Source of the DNA: Westiellopsis prolifica IICB1
Lineage (GTDB): Bacteria > Cyanobacteriota > Cyanobacteriia > Cyanobacteriales > Nostocaceae
Direction of reading: 5' to 3'
Length of the DNA: 50,449 nt
Assembly (NCBI RefSeq): GCF_004323185.1
Contig: NZ_NAPS01000001.1
Span: forward strand, 2,590,993-2,641,441
Below are positions 26,990-36,639 of this stretch, in pieces. Each line of letters starts with the position of its first letter. The first letter of the stretch is position 1. Made by a program: the position numbers and the translations under genes. The notes under the pieces were generated by a model, which was not told the DNA's origin, made no database searches, and saw only the letters and a program-made list of their open reading frames with translations.

Positions 26990-27093
26990 CTAAAATTTTG
27001 CCTATATAGTTAGTGAATTATATTTTACTCTCTTAGAGAAAAAGAATAGTACCATATACGTATCAGTTTGACTAGTGAATAAAACAATACAAT

Positions 27094-27260
27094 TAGCCCT
27101 TTCAAGGTGGAGCAAAATTCTCAACAATCAACTCCTCTGTAAGCTCTTATCTCTGTGTTCTCTGTGCCTCTGCGGTTAAATAAATAACTTTTAAACCGCA
27201 GAGAACGCAGAGAGCGCAGAGAGGAAAAAAGAGATTTTATGAGTCACCTTGAAAGGGCTA
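27094..27260. mobile_element. MITE with 16-bp perfect inverted repeats and 11-bp target duplication
   Basis: TAGCCCTTTCAAGGTG (27094-27109) and its exact complement CACCTTGAAAGGGCTA (27245-27260) bound a 167-base element. AACAATACAAT flanks it exactly on both sides (27083-27093 and 27261-27271). The inside holds a long palindrome, CTCTGTGTTCTCTGTG ... CGCAGAGAG, around 27151-27223. It has no coding capacity. An 11-base duplication suggests mobilisation by an IS4-type transposase encoded elsewhere. The remaining gap from 26990 to 27608 shows no gene. Confidence 0.9.
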
Positions 27261-27608
27261 AACAATACAATTTAGCTAGTCGATTGATTTATCTAGTCTA
27301 CCTGTTAAATTTTCTTCAGAATCACAAGATCAGGCAATAATTGAAGCAGCCTGTGTGAGTTAAAAATTTTTGTGATGTTGTGCTTTGCGTGAGTAAATGC
27401 AGTATTAAAAAAGAATCAAACAATCATAAAAACATTTGCTGTGTAGGAATTACACGAATAATATAAAAATTATTTCAAAAAAGTTGAGTATTTTTCCGTA
27501 AAAAAAATTTAAATTGATATAAAAAATAGACGTTTTCACAAATGAGCTAACGATACTTACTGCACAAGGCTTGTATATTCTTTTTCTAGGCTGTCTAACA
27601 ACAGTAGA

Positions 27609-27821
27609 CAGTGTTGTGCTGGCATGAACCAGCAGATTCAGGATAAATCTGCAATCCAGTTCGCTCAAGGTTTTTATGATAGATTGGGTTACGCAACTTC
27701 GGAAATTCAAGATGTATTTCCAAGAGCCTTTCAGGAAGGTTTAGTGGCGATTAAACTAGAAAACCTTTCCCAAGCCGAGATTCCAGTTATTAAAACAAGA
27801 ATAAATATAGATAAACATTAA
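27609..27821 (+). pseudogene. C-terminal remnant of a CHAT-domain protein
   Basis: The reading (AG)MNQQIQDKSAIQFAQGFYD followed by LGYATSEIQDVFPRAFQEGL and VAIKLENLSQAEIPV matches the last part of a caspase-like CHAT domain found in many cyanobacterial proteins. The catalytic His and Cys region is missing upstream, and the earlier sequence reads without a plausible start. ATG 27624 is probably not a functional start. It differs from the intact CHAT gene at 33781-36639. Confidence 0.65.
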
Positions 27822-27922
27822 AGAAGCCAAAAGAGTAGCGATCGCGTGGCGATTCAGTTACCCACCAGTCCAACATGAATTGTCTCCTTTGATACCACAC
27901 GTGGCTGATTATACTGTAAATC

Positions 27923-28153
27923 TTGTACCTTGCCCTAAATCCTTTGTCAGCAACCTTTTCAAGACTTAACGGGAAAAGTCAGGTCATAAACAAGGTTTGT
28001 GACTCCTATGGTCGCGTGTTCGGACACCCAGGTCTTTACATAGTGGATGGGTCATTGATTCCAGGTTCTGCTGCTTGCTCTACTCCCTCTTTGACGATCG
28101 CAGCTCTAGCAGAGTGGTGCATGGACAGAATCTTAAATGATGTCAAGAAATAG
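27923..28153 (+). pseudogene. C-terminal remnant of a GMC oxidoreductase
   Basis: DSYGRVFGHPGLYIVDGSLI followed by PGSAACSTPSLTIAALAEWCMDRIL is the conserved C-terminal segment of GMC flavin oxidoreductases (cholesterol-oxidase side), including the FAD-contacting DGS and P-S-TIAALAE pattern. Only about 55 of some 500 residues remain, with no N-terminal FAD motif nearby. A further open stretch at about 27838-27920 (WRFSYPPVQHELSPLIPHVA) is not recognised. Together with the CHAT remnant this marks a region of gene decay. Confidence 0.75.
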
Positions 28154-28173
28154 TAATTTTTTAATCGTACTTA

Positions 28174-28225
28174 AAAAAATTAGACGCACCTAAACTGGAG
28201 AAATTCCCCCAAATCAGGTGCGTCT
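28174..28225 (-). terminator. Intrinsic terminator of chlP
   Basis: AGACGCACCT (28182-28191) and AGGTGCGTCT (28216-28225) form a 10-bp stem. Read on the minus strand it is followed by AATTTTTTT. Confidence 0.85.
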
Positions 28226-28270
28226 TGTGTGTTCTCTTCTCAATACCCTTAATATATCAACTATCTGCGA

Positions 28271-29527
28271 TTAGGGAGCAAGGGCATTACCGCGAATTAA
28301 GCTACCAATGGTCTTAGCAGTAATTTTTAGCTGGGTAATGGGATTAGCTGGCACGACGGTTTTGTACAGATAGCTATCAAAGGTTAGCCTTTGTACATCA
28401 AGGTCAGCACACATTTCTACAAATGCCTCGCGGGTGGCATCGGAACGATAGAATACGCTTTGCAGCAGGTCTAAGACTTTGTAGGTGAGTCCATATTTTT
28501 TATCCCAACGCTTTAAGTAGACCTTGAGGTCAGCTTCGGTGGGGATAAGAGCGCCGCTGTTGGACATTTCTACAATGGTTTCAGCACACATGCGTCCAGA
28601 TTTGGCAGCAAAGTAAATACCTTCTCCAGAGGATTTGGTGACATAACCTGCTGCATCTCCTACCAACGCGATGCGGCCAACAACGCGACGGGGACGGGGA
28701 TGTTCCGGAATGGGGTGTGCTTCGACTTTGATGATTTGACCACCTACTAGCTTATGGGCAGCACGGGCGCGAATACCAGCTTGCAATTGTTTGATGCTGG
28801 CTTTGTTAACGTGCATTGTGCCAGTACCCACGGCTACGTGGTCGTATTTGGGGAAAACCCAAGCGTAGAAGTCGGTAGAAACGTCGTCACCGACGTACAT
28901 TTCTGCTAGGTCATTGTAATAGACCATTTGCTCTTGGGGTAGGCGAATCCGCTCTTGGAAAGCGATCGCATAATTATAATCCCCTGCGTCCATTTCTTTG
29001 GCAATACGGGAGTTTGCGCCATCTGCCCCAATAATTAAATCAACTTTGAGGGTTTTGGCAATGCCTTGGGCGCCACCTTCTGTATGGTCTACATAATGGA
29101 TGGTATAGGGGTCAGTGTTGTTTGTAGGAATATCTAGCTTATGAACTGTGGCATTTATTAAATTTGCGCCTAATTTTGCCGCACGATTTCGCAGATAACC
29201 ATCTAGCACCTCGCGACGGCACATTCCTATATATTCATCTTGTTTTACTAAATTGATATCAACCTCACGATTGGAGGGTGAAATCATTTTCATCTTCCGC
29301 ACCTGGCGATCAATAATATCCTGGGGCAGGTCAAATTCACTGACCATGCACAGAGGAATTGCACCGCCACAGGGCTTGGCATTATCTAGCTTGCGCTCGA
29401 ACAGGTAGGTTTCGATCCCAGCTTTTGCCAAAGTTTCTGCGGCAGATGAGCCAGCTGGGCCTGACCCAACAACAGCAACCCGTAATGTCAAAGGTCTACT
29501 CCCAATCTTCACATTTACCGAAAGCAT
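28271..29527 (-). CDS. chlP: Geranylgeranyl diphosphate/geranylgeranyl-chlorophyll reductase
   Basis: A 418-residue flavoprotein that reduces the geranylgeranyl tail to phytyl for chlorophyll, tocopherol and phylloquinone. The FAD motif VAVVGSGPAGSSAAETLAKAG is near residues 18-38. CGGAIPLCMVSEFDLP is characteristic of the ChlP family. DLIIGADGANSRIAKEM and RIALVGDAAGYVTKSSGEGI complete the flavin site. ATG 29527 is used. A TTG at 29491 would give the shorter N-terminus MTLRVAVVG usual in relatives and is possible. It is monocistronic, with a clear terminator. It supports a phototrophic, chlorophyll-making host. Confidence 0.96.
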   Translation of the reverse strand: MLSVNVKIGSRPLTLRVAVVGSGPAGSSAAETLAKAGIETYLFERKLDNAKPCGGAIPLCMVSEFDLPQDIIDRQVRKMKMISPSNREVDINLVKQDEYIGMCRREVLDGYLRNRAAKLGANLINATVHKLDIPTNNTDPYTIHYVDHTEGGAQGIAKTLKVDLIIGADGANSRIAKEMDAGDYNYAIAFQERIRLPQEQMVYYNDLAEMYVGDDVSTDFYAWVFPKYDHVAVGTGTMHVNKASIKQLQAGIRARAAHKLVGGQIIKVEAHPIPEHPRPRRVVGRIALVGDAAGYVTKSSGEGIYFAAKSGRMCAETIVEMSNSGALIPTEADLKVYLKRWDKKYGLTYKVLDLLQSVFYRSDATREAFVEMCADLDVQRLTFDSYLYKTVVPANPITQLKITAKTIGSLIRGNALAP

Positions 29528-29619
29528 CGTATCACGGACTTTTGGCTCATTTCTCTGTGTATCTTAGGATTTCACAGAATTGCAATATTCCTTAATGTTT
29601 CGCAATCAAAAATGCTGTT

Positions 29620-29668
29620 TTGGGGATTGGGGGTCGGGGATTGGGGATTGGGGATCTGGGATTGGGGA
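29620..29668. repeat. Heptanucleotide tandem repeat (GGGGATT)
   Basis: About six imperfect units of GGGGATT with small variations. It is the opposite-strand relative of the tract at 21746-21793. Confidence 0.85.
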
Positions 29669-29672
29669 ACAT

Positions 29673-30284
29673 TTACAGTCTAAGTAAAAGATAAACGAAA
29701 CAACCGAATGTTTCTCTGATCAGAAACTGAAATTTAGTTTGAAAACTGCGATAACGAGTAGTAGGTGTTGCAGATGGATGTGCATCCATTCCTAAGTCTT
29801 GTGCCATCAAAACTGCTCGTTTGAGATGCAAAGGATCGCTAACAATGAGAAACTTAGATAAATGCTGAGATAATGCAATATTCTTGGCATACAAAAGGTT
29901 CTGCTGAGTATTTTGAGAAGCAGTTTCGGTTAAGATATTTGCTTTTTTGACACCTTTGGAAATTGCATAGCGTTTACCAACAATTGCTTCGGCTATTTCT
30001 TTGTTTTTGCCAACTCCACCAGTAAAAATGAGATTGTGAACTTTTCCATGTTTGTAGAGATTAATTGCGTGGTTAATTCGTTCTCGAAAAACTGGTGAAG
30101 GTTTTTCTCCCCAAACTTCGGCTCCTAAAACAATAGCTGCATCGGCATTAATAACCTTAGTTTTGTTGCTGTAAGTGTAGATGCTGAATGTAATTATTGC
30201 AAGTATTGGCATAATTACAGGCATAAGACAAAGTAAAACGATAGCCAAATATGACTTTTTGATTTTGTCAATCATGAACATCAT
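29673..30284 (-). CDS. YdcF/DUF218-family membrane protein
   Basis: A 203-residue protein with one N-terminal membrane helix (about 13-37) and a DUF218 (YdcF/SanA-like) domain. Key elements are ADAAIVLGAEVWGEKPSPVF (about 47-66), NLIFTGGVGKNKEIAEA, ILTETASQNTQQNLLYAKN and LIVSDPLHLKRA. Members of this family are linked to envelope functions such as cell-wall precursor handling, but no reaction is established for this one. ATG 30284 or the Met three codons later may be used. The nearest gene upstream is divergent. Confidence 0.88.
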   Translation of the reverse strand: MMFMIDKIKKSYLAIVLLCLMPVIMPILAIITFSIYTYSNKTKVINADAAIVLGAEVWGEKPSPVFRERINHAINLYKHGKVHNLIFTGGVGKNKEIAEAIVGKRYAISKGVKKANILTETASQNTQQNLLYAKNIALSQHLSKFLIVSDPLHLKRAVLMAQDLGMDAHPSATPTTRYRSFQTKFQFLIRETFGCFVYLLLRL

Positions 30285-30577
30285 TTCGTTAACTGAAATC
30301 TTGTGCTGTCTGCTCTTGCCTCTTTGCTCAAATATTTAAGGTTATTAGTTAATATCACTGTCTCACACCATTTTTGTCATCCTGCTTTGAGATTATCTCG
30401 TGAGTTATAAGCTGGATAGACAAGCGATCGCAGATAGCATTACCTGGTATATTATATCGGACGATCTAAATATTATTTACAGAGGCTGTGAAGTCAATTC
30501 CATTTTCCATAGACGTGTAAGCGGCTTCTCGTAGAGTCATCTAAAATCCAAATCCAAAATCTAAAATCTAAAATCGA

Positions 30578-31798
30578 ATGACTGACGTGCAAAAATGGCT
30601 ATCTGTGGTAGGTATTGGTGAAGATGGGCTATCAGGATTGAGTGCGATCGCTTGTTCTATACTGCAAAATGCAAAGGTAATAGTTGGTGGAAGTCGTCAT
30701 TTGGCTATGCTACCAGCCGATGATCAACGCGAAAAAATCATTTGGTCATCACCTATCAGCATATATGTAGAAGAAATTCTCCGTCGTCGGGGTCAATGTG
30801 TCTGTGTTTTAGCTAGTGGTGATCCCATGTGTTTTGGTATTGGTGTCACCCTCAGACGTAGCATACCGATTACTGAGATGACTATTATTCCTGCGCCTTC
30901 ATGTTTTAGCCTTGCCTGTGCAAAACTAGGATGGTCACTTACAGAAATAGAGACATTAAGCCTCAACGCTCGTCCTCCGGCTCTACTCCAGACTATGATT
31001 TATCCTGGGGCGCGATTGTTGATTTTGAGTGAAGGGAAGCAAACCCCGATAATTGTAGCTGAAATATTGACAAAACGCGGATTTAGTGATAGTAAAATTA
31101 CAGTTCTAGAACGCATGGGTGGTTCTCAAGAACGGATCATTGAAGGGACAGCCGCCTCATGGACAACTACAGAAGTAGCTGATTTAAATACTATTGCTGT
31201 TGAGTGTATTGCTGATCCTGGGGTTGTAGGATTATCTCGTTTAGCAGGCTTACCAGATGATGTTTACCATCATGATGGACAACTCACCAAGCATGAAGTA
31301 CGAGCTATTACTCTTGGGGCTTTAGCTCCTGTTCCGGGACAATTATTATGGGATGTTGGTGCAGGGTGTGGTTCGATAGGTATTGAATGGATGCGGACTC
31401 ATGCTCGTTGTCGAGCGATCGCGATTGAACAAAATCCCACTCGATTACAATATATTGCTGACAATGCTATTACCCTTGGCACACCCAATTTACAAATTGT
31501 CCACGGAAAAGTCCCCGCTGCATTAAAAGATTTACCCCAACCCGACGCTATTTTTATCGGTGGTGGTGCAACCGCACCAGGATTATTTGAAGTATGTTGG
31601 CAAGCTTTACCTCCCGGTGGGCGCTTGGTTGCGAACGCTGTCACCATCGAAAGTGAACAAAAGTTGCTGCAATGGCACAATCAAGTTGGTGGGGAATTGA
31701 TGCGCGTTGCAGTTCAAAGGGTTGCTCCCATTGGCGGATTTTTGGGATGGAAACCAATGACACCTGTAACGCAATGGATTGTAGTAAAGTCTGAATAG
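30578..31798 (+). CDS. cobL: Precorrin-6Y C5,15-methyltransferase, fused CbiE-CbiT
   Basis: A 406-residue bifunctional enzyme of cobalamin synthesis that methylates C5 and C15 and decarboxylates the ring side chain. The CbiE part (about 1-205) has VVGIGEDGLSGLS and LASGDPMCFGIGV. The CbiT part (about 215-400) has the SAM motif LLWDVGAGCGSIGIEWM. The fusion is common in bacteria. ATG 30578 follows a short repeat of AAAATCT (about 30550-30576), and no ribosome site is obvious. I see no cobalamin riboswitch upstream. Confidence 0.94.
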   Translation: MTDVQKWLSVVGIGEDGLSGLSAIACSILQNAKVIVGGSRHLAMLPADDQREKIIWSSPISIYVEEILRRRGQCVCVLASGDPMCFGIGVTLRRSIPITEMTIIPAPSCFSLACAKLGWSLTEIETLSLNARPPALLQTMIYPGARLLILSEGKQTPIIVAEILTKRGFSDSKITVLERMGGSQERIIEGTAASWTTTEVADLNTIAVECIADPGVVGLSRLAGLPDDVYHHDGQLTKHEVRAITLGALAPVPGQLLWDVGAGCGSIGIEWMRTHARCRAIAIEQNPTRLQYIADNAITLGTPNLQIVHGKVPAALKDLPQPDAIFIGGGATAPGLFEVCWQALPPGGRLVANAVTIESEQKLLQWHNQVGGELMRVAVQRVAPIGGFLGWKPMTPVTQWIVVKSE

Positions 31799-31924
31799 TA
31801 ATAATATCCTAAGCTGATGTGCGGTTAGATTAAATATTCTTGCGTTAGGGCTGTCCAGGGTCACTCGATTTTGGATTTTGGACGCGTGGATTTTAGATTA
31901 ACCTCTTCTTTAAATATGCTTTTT

Positions 31925-31945
31925 AACCCACTTGAAGTGGGTTTT
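31925..31945 (+). terminator. Intrinsic terminator after cobL
   Basis: AACCCACT and AGTGGGTT form an 8-bp stem with a three-base loop, followed by TTT. It lies about 130 bases after the cobL stop. Confidence 0.65.
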
Positions 31946-32043
31946 AGCTATGAGCCAGCTATTTATTTGAGGGCGAGATGTTGTTCCTCATCACATCGAT
32001 CAAACTCACGTTATTACAAGTGTTTAAATGGACATGATATTAC

Positions 32044-32514
32044 TCAATTTCTCAAAAATCTAATTGTACAGGGATAGCGATAGTGTTGACCTTTGTAGGC
32101 TTTTACAGAGGCAAAAATGACTAAACATAATTGTGTTAATAATAATATAGATATGAGTATGATTAAAACTGTTAATAAAGTATTTAAAGTTGTTTCTAAT
32201 TGTTTAGAAGCTACATTGTTTGTGAGCGCAATCCCACAAGTTGTAAAAACTAGGAATAGGGAAATTATAATTACAATTAATGTATAAACTGTGATGGAAA
32301 GCTGAAAATTTAAAGATTCTTTGCCTTGAAAGTCTATCCACGGGTCTTGTGATTTTTTCCATTGCCATACTATCAATGGACCAAGAAGATTGAGTAACGG
32401 AAGATATATGGGTATGCCAATAAAGACTAAAGAAATTAATGGTATCCACAACAAAGCTGAGAGATGACACAGCATAGCCCAAATGCGTATTTGCTTGTTG
32501 TTACTTTCTCTCAT
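32044..32514 (-). CDS. DUF4870-like small membrane protein
   Basis: A 156-residue protein with about three to four hydrophobic segments: ALLWIPLISLVFIGIPIYLP, SITVYTLIVIIISLFLVF and TVLIILISILLLTQLC. The pattern RIWAMLCHLSALLWIPL ... GPLIVWQWKKSQDPWIDFQG ... ESLNFQLS is typical of DUF4870. ATG 32514 is chosen because the family begins just ahead of the first helix. The longer frame (start at 32643) adds 43 residues from a repeat-like region. Function unknown. Confidence 0.82.
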   Translation of the reverse strand: MRESNNKQIRIWAMLCHLSALLWIPLISLVFIGIPIYLPLLNLLGPLIVWQWKKSQDPWIDFQGKESLNFQLSITVYTLIVIIISLFLVFTTCGIALTNNVASKQLETTLNTLLTVLIILISILLLTQLCLVIFASVKAYKGQHYRYPCTIRFLRN

Positions 32515-33003
32515 AAAACCTCTCGGTATGCGGGAAACGAGCAAGTATGCGCGTTCTAACAGAGAAGCGACACGTAGCAAGATCCCGAAGGGTGCGATAT
32601 GAACATCGCCGTGTTCCATTATCGCATTGCGGTGAAATAACACTGTGAGTATATTCGTTTGCTCAGAGTTCTCACGCTACTACGAAAGCATTGATGTTGG
32701 CGATTTGATCAGTATTAAGGGAATAGGTGCGATCGCTGAGAACAAAATTAATATTGATTTAAAAGTGTTATTTATTACTTAAATCAGATTATATTTCAGT
32801 ACAAGCAAATTAAATAAGCTACTGTAAACAAGATTTTGATACAAAACAAATTACAGGACAGACTTTACTTGAATAATTTGATACTGATTTATACAATAGT
32901 GGTGTCATTCCAATTTTTAGTCTAAAATTATATAATTTTTCCGAAAACTAGCATTCAACTCTTGTAGTATTAGCGTAAAACTTAGAGTTACCAGGTAAGT
33001 CTT
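32515..33003. other. Intergenic region with candidate fasciclin promoter
   Basis: The left part (about 32520-32640) contains repeat-like sequence. TATAAT occurs near 32930 and could be the -10 of the fasciclin gene; I see no convincing -35. No gene is recognised. Confidence 0.4.
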
Positions 33004-33585
33004 ATGTTTCCTCAAAAAATTCATGCCTTAAGTGGCAAAAAATGGTTTGTCCGATTGGCTTGGGTGATGGGGATTATTGGTGTCACAACCATGATTAGTT
33101 CTCCAGTATTAGCTAGAAGATTCTATGGCTTTGCCTTTTTGCAACCTTCTGCTTATCGGAACTATCCTTATCGCAACTCCAATAGTACCATTGCTGATAC
33201 TCTTGCTAAGGATGGTAAATATGCCAATCTAGTTTATGAATTGAAAGAAGCTAAACTTTTTGACCAGCTCAAACAGCCAGGTTATTTCACAATTTTTGCT
33301 CCGACAGATAATGCATTCAATGGCTTAGATAGCAATGTCTTCACCAAATATAGTAACAACCGTGAGAAAGTTTTGAAATATCACGTGATTGTTGGTGAAA
33401 TTACTCCTGAGCAAATCAAAACTGGAGTACTCAAAACTCTAGAAGGTACTGAACTCAAAATCACTGAAGAGGCTGATGGTGAACTTAAGATAGGTAATGC
33501 TAAAGTCAACCATCCTGCCACAACTACCACAAATGGCGTGATTGTCCAAATTAATGGACTACTCATACCTTCTGATGTCCAATAA
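33004..33585 (+). CDS. Fasciclin-domain (FAS1) secreted protein
   Basis: A 193-residue protein. An N-terminal signal segment (WFVRLAWVMGIIGVTTMISS then PVLARR) is followed by one FAS1 domain at about 60-192. The domain keeps both family boxes: YFTIFAPTDNAFNGL (H1) and KVLKYHVIVGEI (H2). FAS1 proteins mediate adhesion or sit in the envelope; the partner is unknown. It is likely periplasmic or cell-surface. It stands alone, with a strong terminator behind it. Confidence 0.92.
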   Translation: MFPQKIHALSGKKWFVRLAWVMGIIGVTTMISSPVLARRFYGFAFLQPSAYRNYPYRNSNSTIADTLAKDGKYANLVYELKEAKLFDQLKQPGYFTIFAPTDNAFNGLDSNVFTKYSNNREKVLKYHVIVGEITPEQIKTGVLKTLEGTELKITEEADGELKIGNAKVNHPATTTTNGVIVQINGLLIPSDVQ

Positions 33586-33630
33586 CAACCTTTAGCTAAT
33601 TTAGTTCAATCTTATAGACCATCCTAGAAC

Positions 33631-33669
33631 ATCCCCCAGCTTAGTTTTTCGTAGAGCTGGGGGATTTTT
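33631..33669 (+). terminator. Intrinsic terminator after the fasciclin gene
   Basis: ATCCCCCAGCT pairs with AGCTGGGGGAT, followed by TTTTT. Confidence 0.9.
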
Positions 33670-33700
33670 AAATTTTATAGGGCTTATGCAGGTGTCATAA

Positions 33701-33740
33701 GTAGAGACGCGATAAGAGACGTGATATATCGCGTCTCTAC
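33701..33740. repeat. Hairpin repeat, GTAGAGACGCGAT family (perfect copy)
   Basis: GTAGAGACGCGAT and ATCGCGTCTCTAC are exact complements around a 14-base loop. This is the most regular copy of the family in the window. It lies between convergent genes. Confidence 0.85.
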
Positions 33741-33780
33741 ATTATTTATGTGTATCGCAATTAACGTGAAATGGTATTAT

Positions 33781-36639
33781 TTATTGCCAGTTACCTACAA
33801 CGACAAATGGCGCCCAGAAGTGGGGATTGCTGTATTGCTTGTCTTTAAGAAGAACTCGTTGTGCTTCCTGGAGTGCTTGCGCTTTGTTGATTTTAGTGGT
33901 CTTGGCATTTTCTAACTGACTATATAATTCACCCATGAGTTTAGCTGTGCTTTTATCTTCCACTGACCATAAGCTTGCCATTGTACTACGCGCACCAGAC
34001 CGTACTGCTACTCCCGCTAGTCCTAAAGCAGCACGTTGATCACCAATCGCTGTTTCACAAGCACTAAGAACTAATAATTCTATCGGACTACGGGAAATTA
34101 GGGCGTTGTTTCGTAGCAGATTACCTAACTGTTTAACATTCAAGCGTTGATCCCAAAACAAGATAAAAGTATCGTCAGCGATCGAACTAAATTGAGCATG
34201 AGTTGCTAAATGAACAATCGAAACATCTGAGTTGAGAATTCGGTTTTGAATCTCTTTAATTGTAAATTTTTCGTTCAGGAGTGGTTTAGGTGCAATTCCT
34301 AATTTTTCGATTTGGTTTAGTTCCGATTGCACTTGAGCTAATTCTTTAAAACCTTGATGTGGTTTGCTTATTCCTGCTGTGAGGGCTTTGATATTAATGT
34401 CTGCTAGTGGTTTTGGATTAATTAGCTGTAACCCAGGAGTTAAAGCAATGGCATATTTTTCCAATAAATATTGTTGACCATCGTGCAGTACAGACATGGG
34501 AATATTTCTGAGTTTTTCATCCAAAACAAACACTAAGGTGTCAACTTTGCTGTTTTCTAAGTCTTGTTTGATAGGTCTAATTAGCCAATCGTATACTTGT
34601 TGGTACAAAGGCAAAGATTCTTCAAGCTTAGTATCAGGGTTTTTTAGAAAAGCCTGTATTTGTTCTACAGTCTCTTCTAATTCTTGTGTTTTAATTTGGG
34701 TACTGTAAAGACGTAGAATTCGATCACTTTGAGATGTTTTGCTTTGAGCTTTATTACTTTGGGATTGATTTGGTAGGCTAAGAATTACTTCTAAGCTGTC
34801 TTGGTCTGGCTTTTGTTTATTTGACAAAACAATGGGATAAATAACTGCGGCGCTGGTGTCTACTTCATCGATTTTTGTGCTATTTGCTTCTACACATGCT
34901 TCACGGAAAAAGTTATTAAGTTCAGCCAATTGTAGAGATTCTAATACATCTCTAGCTTGAGTTAATCGTTTCTGTCTTTCTTCATCTTTTCCGGCTTTTT
35001 TCAAGAATTGAGCATATTCCAATTCTAGTTCGACGAGTTGGCGATAAACCGGTTCTACACTAGCTCGAAAAGAAAACTGTACTTCTGGATTAACTGCTAC
35101 TAAATCAGTACGTAATGATTGTAGGGAATTATAAGCCTTGGTTGAAGCTGCGATCGCATTTTCTAGATTTCCTTGCTTTCTGTGTATCCTGCCTAATTGC
35201 CAAAAATATTGATAGGATATATGCGGTGAATCAAGGCTCGAAACTGTACTCAAAGCTTGTCTAGTAAAATTTTCTGCTTGAGATAAATCCTCTTGACTAC
35301 CTCTTTGTTCATACAGCGCACCGCGATTTCCGATTGCATAAGCTTCAGCTGGTTTGTCTCCTAATTTTTTAGCTTGGCTGGCTGCTTGTTCTAAAATCTG
35401 ATCAATTTGGTCAAAACTTGGTAGTTGTGAATCTTGTTTTTGCTGAGATTTTTCGGGTTGGATGAGTTCTGCTAAACTTTGAGCATAATTGATTTGCTCG
35501 TAAACTCCTGTCCGACTGGGAGAAAATTGAACATTTTCAAGATTGAGAGATAACCAAAAAGCTTCTGCTTCTTTATATTTTTCTGGATCAGATTTTGCTT
35601 GTTTTAATAACAAACTGAGTTGATTTAGTTGTGCTTTTTGCCGTGTAGATGGTGATGTAGTTAGCTTTGATGCTTGGGTATAAGCATTTATAGCTCCTTG
35701 ATAGTAATTTTCTCTGACGCGGCGTACTCTTTCATTTTCAGCTAAGGTTTTGGTTGTGTTACCAATACTTAAATAAGTAGCTGCTTGTTCTTGAGTAGAG
35801 TTTAATTTCTTAGCTAAATCTAAGCTACTTTTTAAAACAATTTGAGACTGTTCTGGTTGACCAATAAAACGGAGTATTTCACCCAGACTTCTCAAAGCTA
35901 TCATTGTGGTTTCAGAAGAAGATTTGCTTGTAACTTTTTTGATTCTTTCTGTTAAATCTTCTGATGATAATTGATTAAAATCTTGACAACTGCTAACTCC
36001 AATTTCTGGATTCAAGACTTCCAATAAAGTTTTGCAAGCACGGGGGAAAAGACCCAAATCTTGCATAACTTGAGTTTGGTTAATTTTGTTTTGTGCTAAT
36101 TTTGCAGGTTCCTTGATTTGACTATAAATTTTCGCTGCTTGTTGCCAACTTTCAAGACTTTGTGTTGATTGTCCAATGTCTCTTTGTAAATAGCCTTGAA
36201 TATCTAAAGCTTGCGCCAAAATTTTCTGTTTGTTTTGACTTTCGGGCTGGGTTTGCAGTATTGCTAAACTGTCCTGATTAGCTTTGATGGCTTTTTCCCA
36301 CTGTCCAAGTTGTTGATAAGTCAATGACAGATTGCTCAAAGCCATTGCTTGATTTAAATTATCTTTTTGGCTAGAAAATGCAGATACTGTTTTTTCCCAC
36401 ACAGCAGCAGCTTCTTGGAACTGACCAGAACGGTATAATTCGGTTGCTTGGCTAACGAGCTGTTGTGTATTGGTCTGAGTTTGCACAATTTGGGTTGATT
36501 GCGAAACCTTAGCAATCACTGGTGGTGTTGTAGATGCAAAGATAAACAGCAAAATTGCCAGAAAGAGCGATCGCTTACTATATATTTTTTTTATCTGACT
36601 ACTTAAATTACGATTAAACTTTTTTCCCTTTGGTTTCAT
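33781..36639 (-). CDS. TPR-CHAT protein with signal peptide, linked to TPS cluster
   Basis: A 952-residue protein. Basic residues then a hydrophobic segment (SKRSLFLAILLFIFASTTPP, about 20-43) suggest export. TPR-like helical repeats fill about 50-560. The C-terminal CHAT domain (about 650-950) has the caspase-like dyad H814 (HLATHAQF) and C861 (LSACETAIG), both intact. It is the last of five same-strand genes: TpsB, three TpsA, then this gene. The gap to the preceding TpsA gene is 150 bases and holds a hairpin repeat. A role in processing or quality control of the secreted hemagglutinins is inferred from position only. Confidence 0.9.
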   Translation of the reverse strand: MKPKGKKFNRNLSSQIKKIYSKRSLFLAILLFIFASTTPPVIAKVSQSTQIVQTQTNTQQLVSQATELYRSGQFQEAAAVWEKTVSAFSSQKDNLNQAMALSNLSLTYQQLGQWEKAIKANQDSLAILQTQPESQNKQKILAQALDIQGYLQRDIGQSTQSLESWQQAAKIYSQIKEPAKLAQNKINQTQVMQDLGLFPRACKTLLEVLNPEIGVSSCQDFNQLSSEDLTERIKKVTSKSSSETTMIALRSLGEILRFIGQPEQSQIVLKSSLDLAKKLNSTQEQAATYLSIGNTTKTLAENERVRRVRENYYQGAINAYTQASKLTTSPSTRQKAQLNQLSLLLKQAKSDPEKYKEAEAFWLSLNLENVQFSPSRTGVYEQINYAQSLAELIQPEKSQQKQDSQLPSFDQIDQILEQAASQAKKLGDKPAEAYAIGNRGALYEQRGSQEDLSQAENFTRQALSTVSSLDSPHISYQYFWQLGRIHRKQGNLENAIAASTKAYNSLQSLRTDLVAVNPEVQFSFRASVEPVYRQLVELELEYAQFLKKAGKDEERQKRLTQARDVLESLQLAELNNFFREACVEANSTKIDEVDTSAAVIYPIVLSNKQKPDQDSLEVILSLPNQSQSNKAQSKTSQSDRILRLYSTQIKTQELEETVEQIQAFLKNPDTKLEESLPLYQQVYDWLIRPIKQDLENSKVDTLVFVLDEKLRNIPMSVLHDGQQYLLEKYAIALTPGLQLINPKPLADINIKALTAGISKPHQGFKELAQVQSELNQIEKLGIAPKPLLNEKFTIKEIQNRILNSDVSIVHLATHAQFSSIADDTFILFWDQRLNVKQLGNLLRNNALISRSPIELLVLSACETAIGDQRAALGLAGVAVRSGARSTMASLWSVEDKSTAKLMGELYSQLENAKTTKINKAQALQEAQRVLLKDKQYSNPHFWAPFVVVGNWQ

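Noticed and set aside
27609-27821. Intact small effector protein
   Set aside because: The sequence matches only the tail of a CHAT domain, without the catalytic part.
30285-30577. Cobalamin riboswitch ahead of cobL
   Set aside because: No B12-box-like sequence or matching fold could be seen; only short AAAATCT repeats.
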